A stretch of DNA of 64,000 bases from Halomonas halodenitrificans DSM 735 (GTDB taxonomy: Bacteria > Pseudomonadota > Gammaproteobacteria > Pseudomonadales > Halomonadaceae): positions 1 through 64,000 of the forward strand of contig NZ_JHVH01000013.1 in NCBI RefSeq assembly GCF_000620045.1. Reading direction: 5' to 3'. Made by a program: the position numbers and the translations under genes. The notes below the pieces were generated by a model. The model was not told where the DNA came from and searched no databases. It was given only the letters and a program-made list of their open reading frames with translations. This document shows, in pieces, positions 10,625 to 18,354 of this stretch (within the stretch, counting starts at the first letter, position 1; every line of letters starts with the position of its first letter).

Positions 10625-10673
10625 AATATGCATGCACTAAGGTAATCAAAACATCCATAAACAGTAATATGCA
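10625..10673. promoter_or_regulatory. Two direct AATATGCA repeats between tupB and its regulator
   Basis: AATATGCA occurs at 10625-10632 and 10666-10673, 41 bases apart start to start, about four helical turns. The repeats sit in the AT-rich divergent gap and would suit an autoregulator that also controls tupBCA. This is a candidate operator by position only. Confidence 0.4.
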
Positions 10674-10705
10674 GTATCCGTGGAGGTGAGTGTGGAGAGG
10701 CTGGT

Positions 10706-11584
10706 ATGCATACCTATCTGACGACGGTCGAGGTGGCGGACTATCTGCGGCTCAAGGAGCGCAAGGTCTACGACCTGGTGCGCCAGGGGGCCATTCCCAG
10801 CGTTCGGGTGACGGGAAAGCTATTGTTCCCTCGCCATAGCATCGACCTGTGGCTGATGAACCATCTGGAAGGCGACCAGGCCACGGCCCGGCCGGTACCG
10901 GTCGTATTGGCCGGCAGCCAGGACCCGCTGCTGGAGTGGGCCGTGCGGGAGAGTGGCTCCCAGCTGGCGCTGCTGTGCCAGGGCAGCGGGGATGGGGTCC
11001 GGCGTCTGATGGAGGGGCGCGTCATGCTTGCCGGGCTGCATCTGCTGGATGCGGCGAGCGGCGATTACAACCGCCCCGAGGCTCTGGGGATGGGCGGCAT
11101 GCGTGACCTGGTGATGGTGCGTTGGGCGACTCGCCGGCAGGGCTTGCTGCTGGCGCCGGGCAATCCGTTGGGCATCCGGCGAATGGCTGATCTGGCGCGT
11201 CCCGAGGTGCGGGTCGCCCACCGCCAGCCGGACGCCGGGGCAGGACGCCTGCTGACCTGGTTGCTGGGACAGGCGGGTGTGGAGGCCGCGCGACTGCAGT
11301 TTACCGAGCACCCCTCGCTCTCGGAGGATGACCTCGCCCTGGCGGTGCGCCAGGACGAGGCCGATGCGGGGCTGGGGGTGGAGGCGGCGGCGAGGCGCCA
11401 GGGGCTTGCCTTTGTGCCCTTGCACCGAGAGCACTTCGACCTGGCGCTGCGGCGGCGCAGCTACTTCGAACCGCCGGTTCAGCGGCTACTGGCCTTCGCC
11501 CGGGAGTCGCGTTTCCTCGAACGCGCCGAGGCCATGGGCGGCTATGACCTCGGCGAGCTGGGCCGAGTGGTCCATAACGCCTGA
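10706..11584 (+). CDS. One-component regulator: excisionase-type HTH joined to a PBP-like domain
   Basis: The 292-residue protein has an N-terminal helix-turn-helix of the excisionase/MerR kind (about residues 4-50, with TTVEVADYLRLKERKVYDL). The rest (about 65-285) resembles a periplasmic-binding-protein fold of the molybdate/tungstate-related COG1910 type, with no signal peptide. It is divergent from tupBCA, so it probably senses tungstate or molybdate in the cytoplasm and controls uptake. The ligand is inferred from the neighbours only. The stop is two bases from the stop of the convergent gene at 11587. Confidence 0.82.
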   Translation: MHTYLTTVEVADYLRLKERKVYDLVRQGAIPSVRVTGKLLFPRHSIDLWLMNHLEGDQATARPVPVVLAGSQDPLLEWAVRESGSQLALLCQGSGDGVRRLMEGRVMLAGLHLLDAASGDYNRPEALGMGGMRDLVMVRWATRRQGLLLAPGNPLGIRRMADLARPEVRVAHRQPDAGAGRLLTWLLGQAGVEAARLQFTEHPSLSEDDLALAVRQDEADAGLGVEAAARRQGLAFVPLHREHFDLALRRRSYFEPPVQRLLAFARESRFLERAEAMGGYDLGELGRVVHNA

Positions 11585-11586
11585 AT

Positions 11587-12879
11587 TCATCCCTGGGTGC
11601 TGGTGCAGTTGTCGTAGAACGTAACGATAGCGGGCCAGTCGCTGAACATGCCGATGATGCCGACGTCTCGAGCGAGCACATCGAGGCTGAGCAGCTTGTC
11701 GCCATCGCTGTCGATCACGTCATCCGTCGTGCGGTGGTACCACTCGCCGTCGTTGGACAGCGGGCCGGAGCGCTCGAAACTCCAGGCGATAAGGTCGAGG
11801 CCGGCTGCCTTGGCGCGTTCGGCATAAACGGAGGGAACGATGCGGCTCTGGTCGTCACCGGCCTCCGAGTTGGAAGCCAGCAGCATCCACAGTGGTGGGG
11901 CGAGGATGGGCACGTTCATCTCGGCCAGCTCCTCCATGTTCGGTGACCAGCTGGCGGGGTCGCTGTGATCAAAGTCGTCGAGGCCGTAGCGATCGTCGAG
12001 ATAGACCGCCTGACGGCCGAATGTCGGCTCATTCTCGATCCAGTAGCGGACGTCGTCGAGATTGAATGATTGCGCCCAGACGTCGCTTGCCGGCACATCG
12101 GCCGCCTTGTACTCGTCGATCATCTTCTGGGCGTAATCCACCTGGCTCATGCCGTCGAAGGGCATTTCGACGCTCGGCGCCTTGAGCTCCGGCGTCATCT
12201 TCACGCCCAGGGCCTTGAACAGCTCGATGCTTTCGGTATGGGTCATCAGGGTGCCACGCGAGCTGTAGCGGTCCGTGCGCCAGGCGGGGGTGGCGGAAAG
12301 GTAGGCTTCGACGCTGCTGGCCTCGGTGTTGGCACCCTCCATCTTGCCCTGGAGCGTGCGGTACTCCGCCAGACTGATGTCGCTGGTGCAGCATTGAATG
12401 TCCGCGGCATTGGTCAGCTCACCCGCCTCATTGAAGGATGGCGGAACGCTGCACTTCTGCGCCAGGTCGGTCGCCACGATGTTGGTAGTGGAGTGGAGGT
12501 CACACTGGGAGTGACGGCAGACGAGCTCTTGGTCCGCGGTGAAGGTGACATCGCACTCGAGGATGCCGGCACCCATCTGGGCACCGGCCAGATAGGCTTC
12601 GCGAGTGTGTTCGGGGAACTGCATGGGCGCACCGCGGTGAGCGATGCTGAAGTCACTGCGCTGCCAGTCGCTGGTGCTCGCGGCACAATGCATAAGCTCG
12701 GTCTTCAGCTCGCGTGAACGCCGGGTCTCCTCGTCCATGTCCTGGACCAGGAAGAGTGGGCGAGGGCCCAGGGTGATATGGCGGGCAGCGGAGACGACAT
12801 CCTGTGCGGCGACGGTGGCGGGAACGAGCAGCAGCATCGCCAGGCCGATGAGGAAGGGCATAGAGGAAGGTTTCTGCAT
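11587..12879 (-). CDS. Periplasmic glycerophosphodiester phosphodiesterase family protein
   Basis: GDPD enzymes cleave glycerophosphodiesters into glycerol-3-phosphate and an alcohol. The 430-residue protein has a signal peptide (hydrophobic 8-24, cleavage near VAAQ). The catalytic pattern is HRG at 81-83, E90 and ECD at 108-110, followed by H123. It is longer than typical bacterial GlpQ, with an inserted Cys-rich stretch near 120-170, and resembles the larger GDPD class. The start MQKPSS follows a GAGG site; an in-frame ATG 14 codons earlier is possible. Confidence 0.85.
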   Translation of the reverse strand: MQKPSSMPFLIGLAMLLLVPATVAAQDVVSAARHITLGPRPLFLVQDMDEETRRSRELKTELMHCAASTSDWQRSDFSIAHRGAPMQFPEHTREAYLAGAQMGAGILECDVTFTADQELVCRHSQCDLHSTTNIVATDLAQKCSVPPSFNEAGELTNAADIQCCTSDISLAEYRTLQGKMEGANTEASSVEAYLSATPAWRTDRYSSRGTLMTHTESIELFKALGVKMTPELKAPSVEMPFDGMSQVDYAQKMIDEYKAADVPASDVWAQSFNLDDVRYWIENEPTFGRQAVYLDDRYGLDDFDHSDPASWSPNMEELAEMNVPILAPPLWMLLASNSEAGDDQSRIVPSVYAERAKAAGLDLIAWSFERSGPLSNDGEWYHRTTDDVIDSDGDKLLSLDVLARDVGIIGMFSDWPAIVTFYDNCTSTQG

Positions 12880-13190
12880 GGTGGCCTCGCTATTCTTCTT
12901 GAAGGAAAGGCGGCGTCGCATCGGCCCGGCGCACTCGGTTGGTTGGCGGGGGCGGCGTATTGGACCGACATGACTTCCTGCAGCGTAGAAGGTTTGACGC
13001 GACCGGACGATCCTGTGATGCCTTCGGCCATCCGGTCGGTCCGAATGGCCGGCGTCGTTATCGACGTACTCCCAGTTGGATGACGGGGTGGTTCGACTGA
13101 CACTCCCCGGCCGCCGCGATTATTGGTACCAGTTGCACCGTGGCGTTGCACCGCTGGGTAATGAGCAGAATCCTTGAGAGGCGGCGGCTC
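12880..13190. other. Intergenic region upstream of the phosphodiesterase gene
   Basis: About 310 bases without a credible gene. It must hold the promoter of the phosphodiesterase gene. A weak inverted repeat GGCCAT/ATGGCC surrounds 13030-13055. I looked for a Pho box and did not find correctly spaced repeats. Confidence 0.5.
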
Positions 13191-13316
13191 TCAACACAGC
13201 CGGCTGCCCAGCAGCAGCAGGGCACCGTCCAGCTGGTGCCAGCCCCACCAAACCAGGGCCAGGGTAGCGGCGGTAATGACGGCAGCGGCGATGCGTAGCG
13301 TCAGGCGACGACTCAT
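13191..13316 (-). CDS. 41-residue single-pass membrane protein coupled to the MFS gene
   Basis: The ATG at 13314-13316 overlaps the MFS stop by four bases (ATGA), so translation should be coupled. The product starts MSRRLTLRIAAAVITAATLA, with three early arginines before one hydrophobic segment (about 9-26), which predicts a membrane protein with its N-terminus inside. The tail is short and ends in LGSRLC. No family is recognised. It may be a partner of the transporter. Confidence 0.55.
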   Translation of the reverse strand: MSRRLTLRIAAAVITAATLALVWWGWHQLDGALLLLGSRLC

Positions 13317-14527
13317 GCTTCAACCTCCGGGCGCGGTTCGCGCTGCATCGGTGCCTCGCTGATCCACCAGTGCAGGGCGGCGGCCATGACGCCGAGCAGG
13401 ATGGCCAGCTTCCAGACCACCTCGTAGTCGCCCTGAAGGTCGTAGAGAAAGCCTCCCAGCCAGACGCCCATGAAGGAGCCGAGCTGGTGAAAGAGGAAGA
13501 CGATCCCGCCGAGCATCGAGAGGTGCCGAACGCCGAATACCGAGGCGACGATACCGTTGGTCAAGGGCACTGTGGAGAGCCACAACAGGCCCATGGCGAT
13601 ACCGAACAGGTAGGTGGTGGTGGGACTCAGGGGCGCTACCAGGAAGAGGGTGATGATGGCCGCTCGGGCCAGGTAGATCCCGCTGAGCAGATGCGGCTTG
13701 CAGAACCGTCCGCCCAGCCAGCCGGTAAGGTAGGTGCCGAAGATATTGAACAGGCCGATCAGCGCCAGCACGGTGCTGCCCACCTGGACGGCGATACCGT
13801 TGTCGTAGAGATAGCCGGGCAGATGCACCCCGATGAACACGACCTGGAACCCACACACGAAGAAGCCCAAGCAGAGCAGCCAGAAGCCGCGATGATTGGC
13901 GGCTTCGTCGAGTGCCTCGCGCAGCGGCAGGTCGTCTGCAGCGGCGGGGGCGGGGCGGTCACGCAGCAGGGCACCCAGCGGTAGCAGCAGGACACCGATG
14001 GCGGCCATGACAAGCAGCGCCGCCGACCAGCCCAGCCATTCGAGAAGCCCCAGCGTTCCCGGCAGCATGGCGAACTGACCGAAGGAGCCCGCGGCACTGA
14101 CGATGCCCATGGCCATGCTGCGCTTCTCCGGTGCCACGGCGCGTCCCACCGCGCCCAGCACCACCGAGAAGGTGGTGCCCGAGAGCCCGAGCCCGATCAG
14201 CACGCCGGCCGAGAGGGTCATGCCCCATGCGGAGTCGGAGAGCCCCATGAAGAGCAGCCCCAGGGCGTAGAGGGCACCGCCGGCCACGACCACTCGTGCG
14301 GCACCATAGCGGTCGGCCAGGGCACCGGCCAGGGGTTGCGAGAGGCCCCACAGCAGGTTCTGGATGGCCAGGGCGAAGGCGAAGACGCCACGGCCCCAGC
14401 CCAGCTCCGCGCTCATCGGTTCGAGAAACAGCCCGAAGCCGTGTCGCAGGCCCATGGCCAGGGTCACCACCAGGCTGCCGAGCACGAGGATCATCAGGGA
14501 GTGGCGGCGTAGAGAGTCCATCGGCAT
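13313..14527 (-). CDS. MFS transporter
   Basis: The 404-residue protein shows about twelve hydrophobic segments in two halves, with GALADRYGAARV as the conserved loop between segments 2 and 3. LRHGFGLFLEPMSAELGW near residue 27 and the overall pattern resemble the oxalate/monocarboxylate branch of MFS carriers. Substrate is unknown. The small membrane protein at 13191-13316 follows in a four-base overlap. Confidence 0.85.
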   Translation of the reverse strand: MPMDSLRRHSLMILVLGSLVVTLAMGLRHGFGLFLEPMSAELGWGRGVFAFALAIQNLLWGLSQPLAGALADRYGAARVVVAGGALYALGLLFMGLSDSAWGMTLSAGVLIGLGLSGTTFSVVLGAVGRAVAPEKRSMAMGIVSAAGSFGQFAMLPGTLGLLEWLGWSAALLVMAAIGVLLLPLGALLRDRPAPAAADDLPLREALDEAANHRGFWLLCLGFFVCGFQVVFIGVHLPGYLYDNGIAVQVGSTVLALIGLFNIFGTYLTGWLGGRFCKPHLLSGIYLARAAIITLFLVAPLSPTTTYLFGIAMGLLWLSTVPLTNGIVASVFGVRHLSMLGGIVFLFHQLGSFMGVWLGGFLYDLQGDYEVVWKLAILLGVMAAALHWWISEAPMQREPRPEVEA

Positions 14528-14697
14528 CCCGTTGGTGTGGAGAATCGATTGATGTGGAGGCTAGTTTTCGGGCTAATGGCCGCCACTATCACACGTCACC
14601 AGCCGGCTGGCTATTCCCCTCAGGTATAGCCATATTTCGGAGATAGCCGGTTTGCCGGTGTCTCTTCGATTCGTCTCAGAGGCCTGATGGGTCGCTT

Positions 14698-14790
14698 TCA
14701 CCCCGACGCCAGGGCGCGCTCCAGCGTCGCCAGCCGGCCCGGCACCAGGGCATCCGCCACGGCGGTGATGCGCAGCACATGGCCCAGGGC
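14698..14790 (-). pseudogene. Copied C-terminal tail of the HisC-like aminotransferase gene
   Basis: The minus strand reads ALGHVLRITAVADALVPGRL, then ends LERALASG and a stop. This matches the last 30 residues of the intact gene at 20335-21441 in frame, including the stop codon position. The clearest DNA match is 14718-14790 against 20355-20427, with only a handful of mismatches. Homology ends abruptly at 14790, so this is a fragment left by duplication or by loss of a paralogue. Confidence 0.8.
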
Positions 14791-14792
14791 CA

Positions 14793-14864
14793 CTGATCGT
14801 CATCGACGATGACCGCGGCGGACACTTCTGCCCGCCGGGTCAGGCCAAGAAGGGGCGCTGCTGA
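14793..14864 (+). pseudogene. Possible C-terminal remnant ending CPPGQAKKGRC
   Basis: Read on the plus strand, 14793-14864 gives LIVIDDDRGG, then HFCPPGQAKKGRC and a stop. The CPPGQAKK tail is like the end of small secreted proteins with PPGxAKK repeats. The frame has no start here because the aminotransferase tail abuts it at 14790. The assignment rests on the short motif only. Confidence 0.35.
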
Positions 14865-15038
14865 ACCTGGGATGGCACGGCCTCGTCAGGCGGAGCGTCT
14901 CGATTAGCGCTTAGCGAGCAGTGCCTGATGCGCCGTGCCCGAGAATCCCGCCTTATCGGACACGCCGAGGTGCTTTGCGACGGCGACCTCGGCGAGCTGG
15001 GGAGGGTTCTACGGCGCCTGATACGGCAGCGGCAAGCG

Positions 15039-16106
15039 CTAACGTCCGGGCTCGACGATGATCTTGACCTGCGACTTGTCGCCGAGCAGTGCTTCGAAGC
15101 CCTGTTCGACCACATCCTCCAAAGCGATGCGTGCCGTCACCAGGTTCTCGGCGCGGAAGTAGCCCTGTTCCATCAGCGCCATCACCGCGGGGTAGATATG
15201 ACGGTAGGCAATGATGCCCTTCAGCGTGCGCTCCTTGATCACTAAGTCGTTGGGCTGGAAGTTGGCTTCGCTTTCCCAGATGCTGACGATGACGGTCTCT
15301 CCGCCCTCGTGGGTGGCGTTGATAGCTTGGCTCAGCACGGCGGGAATGCCGGTCACTTCGAAGGCGAAGTCGGCGCCGCCTTGAGTCAGCTCGTGAATGC
15401 GGCCCACCACGTCGTCGAAGTCTGGAAACAAGGTCTTGGCGCCAAGTTCCTCGGCCTTGTGCCGACGCGCCGTCGAGGGTTCTACCGCCACGATCGTCGA
15501 GGCGCCGGCGGCCTTGAGCGCTTCGATCACTACCAGCCCGATCGGGCCTGCGCCGAACACCACAGCGCTGTCCCCCGCCTTGAATGAGCTCTGGCGCACG
15601 GCATGCAGGCCCACCGCTGCGGGCTCTACCAGTGCGCCCTGCTCAAAGGATAGGCTGTCGGGCAGCGGGTGGACCATATGCTCGCCGACCACGGTGTATT
15701 CGGAGAATCCGCCGCCGCCGCCCGAAAGACCATGGAAGCCCAGCAGCGGCGTCAGGTTATAACGCTCCATCAGATAACGGCCATCTTGGTGAGGCGACAG
15801 AATCGGCTCGATGGCGACCCGGTCGCCAGGCTTAATTCGAGTCACATGCTCGCCAACTTCGACCACCTTGCCGGCGAACTCATGGCCCATGATGATGGGC
15901 GCGCGCTGTCCGCTGATGGGGTGCGGCGTGTCGACCGGGATGAAAATTGGGCCGGCGCTGTATTCGTGCAGGTCGCTACCGCAGATGCCGCAGGCGGCGA
16001 CCTTCACCTTGACCTGGTGAGGGTCTTCCAGATGTGGCACCTCGACCGATTCGACGCGCAGATCCCTAGCCTGGTACCAGACCACGGCTTTCATGGTGTG
16101 GGACAT
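15039..16106 (-). CDS. Zinc-dependent alcohol dehydrogenase, 2,3-butanediol dehydrogenase type
   Basis: This medium-chain dehydrogenase (355 residues) should oxidise a secondary alcohol or diol with NAD. Catalytic zinc ligands are C39, H75 (in GHE) and E161. The NAD loop is GAGPIG (185-190) with a following E209, which suits NAD over NADP. The lobe that usually holds four structural-zinc cysteines (about 95-135) has none. The start MSHTMKA at 16106 follows a GGAAAC site. It lies 120 bases after the monooxygenase gene, probably in the same transcript. Confidence 0.85.
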   Translation of the reverse strand: MSHTMKAVVWYQARDLRVESVEVPHLEDPHQVKVKVAACGICGSDLHEYSAGPIFIPVDTPHPISGQRAPIIMGHEFAGKVVEVGEHVTRIKPGDRVAIEPILSPHQDGRYLMERYNLTPLLGFHGLSGGGGGFSEYTVVGEHMVHPLPDSLSFEQGALVEPAAVGLHAVRQSSFKAGDSAVVFGAGPIGLVVIEALKAAGASTIVAVEPSTARRHKAEELGAKTLFPDFDDVVGRIHELTQGGADFAFEVTGIPAVLSQAINATHEGGETVIVSIWESEANFQPNDLVIKERTLKGIIAYRHIYPAVMALMEQGYFRAENLVTARIALEDVVEQGFEALLGDKSQVKIIVEPGR

Positions 16107-16226
16107 GTTGTTTCCTTGATTCGTGGACGAACGTATTCGTTGATGGACGTGTCGTGCCCTTATCGATGCGGCGCATTCGTTTGGCGTCATTTCTCTTATT
16201 TGGCATCACCTCTCGCTGTCATCGGT

Positions 16227-18023
16227 TCACGACAGGTGGTGAGCTTCCTGCAGGCCATAGACTGGAGTGGATATCCCCTCCATGCGCGCCTTGAGCTGCA
16301 GCGCCAGGTAACGCGAATAGTGGCGTGACTGATGCAGGTTGCCGCCGTGAAACCACAGTGCCTCCTGCTGGGTAGGCTTCCACATGTTACGCAGTTCGCC
16401 TTCCCAGGGTCCTGGGTCCTTGGTGGTATCGGAGCCCAGCCCCCAGCACTTGCCCACCTTGTCGGCCACCTCCTGGGAAATCAGCCGCGCGGCCCAGCCA
16501 TTCATTGACCCGTAACCGGTGGCATAAACGATCAGATCCGCAGCGAGTTCCGAACCGTCGCTAAGGCTCACCGAACGCGGGTTGATTCGCTCGATGCCGA
16601 CGCCGCTGCGTAGCTTGATGTCACCGTTGGCCACCAGGTCGCAGGCACCAACGTCGATATAGTAGCCAGATCCACGGCGCAGATACTTGAGGAATAGGCC
16701 GGAATCGTCGTCGCCGAAGTCGAGCAGGAATCCTGCTTCCTCGAGTCGGCAATAGAAGTCGGCATCCCGTCGGCGTACTGCATCGAAAGCGACCCGTTGG
16801 AAGTCGGGCAGTACTCGGTAGGGAATCGAGGCGAACAGCAGGTCGGCGGTATCGTGATCGATGCCGCGCCTTACTGCTTCTTCCGAGTAGAGTGGTCCTA
16901 GCACCTCTTCCATAAGCGAGTCTGACTTGACCACATGGGTCGATGAGCGCTGCAGCATGGTGACGTCGGCGTCGTGCTCCCATAGCGCGGCACAGATATC
17001 GTGCGCGGAGTTGTTGGCACCCACGACGACGACCTTCTTGCCGCGATAGCGGTCGGGGCCGGGATGTTGGCTGGAGTGCTGCTGCTCGCCTTCGAATGTC
17101 TCGGCACCTGGAAACTGCGGTATGTTGGGGAGACCCGACATCCCGGTGGCCAGGATCAGCTGCTGAGGCCTCAGCGTGATGCGTTCACTGTTACGGTTCA
17201 CCTCGACCTGCCAGCGACCGCTGGCTTCGTCGTAGTGGGCGCCTGCACACTCCGTCGAACTCCAGTAGTTGAGCTCCATTACCTTCGTGTACATCTCCAG
17301 CCAGTCGCCGATCTTGTCCTTAGGAGCGAAGACCGGCCAGTTCTCGGGGAAGGGGATATAAGGCAGGTGGTCATACCAGACCGGATCGTGGAGGCACAAC
17401 GACTTGTAGCGGCTGCGCCAGGAGTCGCCGGGTCGGGGGTTGCGCTCGATGATCAGGGTCGGCACGCCTAGCTGCTTGAGCCGCGCGCCAAGCGCGATGC
17501 CACCCTGACCACCACCGATGATCACACAGTAGGGCTGGCGGCTATAGCCAAGCTCCTGTTCTTCACGCAGTCGGGCCTCCTGCCACGTTTCGCGCTGCTT
17601 GTTGGCGCCATGCTCGGCCCCCTTGGGGCGGTGGATGCCGCGCGGCTCGGGGTGATCCTTGAGCTCTTGCATGGTGGTCAGCAGGGTCCAGCATCTACCG
17701 TTTCTCAGGCGCAGATAGCCCTTGCAATGTGCAACAGCTGTCTCGAAGGTGATACTGCCTTCGATCACGCCGTCGGCCTCGCTGACGTCGCCGTCGAGTC
17801 GCCAGAGGTCTGGTCGAGTCGTGTCCAGGGTGGCATCGAGCATGGACTGGATGGCGTCTTTTCCCTCGAGTGTCTTGAGATTCCAGGTAAAGGCGACCAA
17901 GTCGCGCCAAAAGCACTCATCGTCGAACAGGGAAAGGATCTGTTGAATATCGTCCTGCTTAAGAGCGTTGCCGAAATCGTTCAGCCACTGCTGCAGGGTC
18001 TGTGCGGGGGTTGCTGTTGTCAT
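16227..18023 (-). CDS. Flavin-containing monooxygenase with N-terminal NTF2-like domain
   Basis: The 598-residue protein has a SnoaL/NTF2-like region (about 5-120) and then a two-dinucleotide flavoprotein. The FAD loop is GGGQGG (170-175) and the NADPH loop is GANNSAHD (335-342). Between them FEGEQQHSSQH (310-320) fits the FxGxxxH fingerprint of class B monooxygenases, with H in place of the final Tyr, Phe or Trp. Substrate is unknown. The start at 18023 is set by the sigma-54 promoter at 18064-18081, since the longer frame would begin upstream of the transcript. Confidence 0.87.
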   Translation of the reverse strand: MTTATPAQTLQQWLNDFGNALKQDDIQQILSLFDDECFWRDLVAFTWNLKTLEGKDAIQSMLDATLDTTRPDLWRLDGDVSEADGVIEGSITFETAVAHCKGYLRLRNGRCWTLLTTMQELKDHPEPRGIHRPKGAEHGANKQRETWQEARLREEQELGYSRQPYCVIIGGGQGGIALGARLKQLGVPTLIIERNPRPGDSWRSRYKSLCLHDPVWYDHLPYIPFPENWPVFAPKDKIGDWLEMYTKVMELNYWSSTECAGAHYDEASGRWQVEVNRNSERITLRPQQLILATGMSGLPNIPQFPGAETFEGEQQHSSQHPGPDRYRGKKVVVVGANNSAHDICAALWEHDADVTMLQRSSTHVVKSDSLMEEVLGPLYSEEAVRRGIDHDTADLLFASIPYRVLPDFQRVAFDAVRRRDADFYCRLEEAGFLLDFGDDDSGLFLKYLRRGSGYYIDVGACDLVANGDIKLRSGVGIERINPRSVSLSDGSELAADLIVYATGYGSMNGWAARLISQEVADKVGKCWGLGSDTTKDPGPWEGELRNMWKPTQQEALWFHGGNLHQSRHYSRYLALQLKARMEGISTPVYGLQEAHHLS

Positions 18024-18063
18024 CGTTGTTCTCCGCTCGGGGTTAGATGTTGCCCTCTGCACT

Positions 18064-18081
18064 ATGCAGCATGCGTGCCAG
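18064..18081 (-). promoter_or_regulatory. Sigma-54 promoter for the monooxygenase gene
   Basis: On the minus strand the sequence is CTGGCACGCATGCTGCAT, which fits TGGCACG-N4-TTGCAT. GG (18079-18078) and GC (18067-18066) are ten bases apart, the strict spacing. The predicted transcript starts near 18054, about 30 bases before the ATG at 18023. Confidence 0.85.
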
Positions 18082-18190
18082 TTTTGATGAGCCTGGCGCT
18101 GCTTTCTCTATTCAATTGAAAAAACGAAAGTTTTACAGCCCATGTGTGAGACGAATCTTGATCACAAGAGAATGGCAGCTCGCACAGCGC

Positions 18191-18233
18191 GTGACAGCTG
18201 TTACGGCGCAGGTGTAGCGCGGTGTTACACCTG
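18191..18233. promoter_or_regulatory. Tandem palindromes, likely activator sites for the AcoR-like protein
   Basis: GTGACAG/CTGTTAC (18191-18204) is a near palindrome. CAGGTGTA (18209-18216) and TACACCTG (18226-18233) are perfect inverted arms around nine bases. They lie about 135-180 bases upstream of the predicted sigma-54 start, a normal distance for enhancer sites, and next to the activator gene. Confidence 0.6.
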
Positions 18234-18354
18234 TAGCGCCGCGGGTCAGGTGGTCGCTTGGGGCGATTGACACCGACCCTGGTTGGCATAGGCTGATGAT
18301 GGAGCAACATCCGCAGGGCGGGTGCGGCGATGTCGGCAGGCCGTGGAGGCAGCG

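Larger units (their letters stand above)
14528..15038. other. Gene-free stretch holding gene remnants
   Basis: About 510 bases lie between the MFS start and the end of the butanediol-type dehydrogenase gene. 14528-14697 shows only the MFS upstream region. 14698-14864 holds two gene tails described separately. 14865-15038 carries a frame on the minus strand reading VAKHLGVSDKAGFSG that is closed by stops on both sides and fits no gene I recognise. Confidence 0.6.

Noticed and set aside
13080-13110. Pho box upstream of the phosphodiesterase gene
   Set aside because: TGTCA and GTCA are present on the minus strand but about 18 bases apart, not the 11-base repeat period of PhoB sites.
18022-18062. 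Monooxygenase start at the first in-frame ATG (18062)
   Set aside because: It would lie upstream of the predicted sigma-54 transcription start near 18054, so the ATG at 18023 is preferred.
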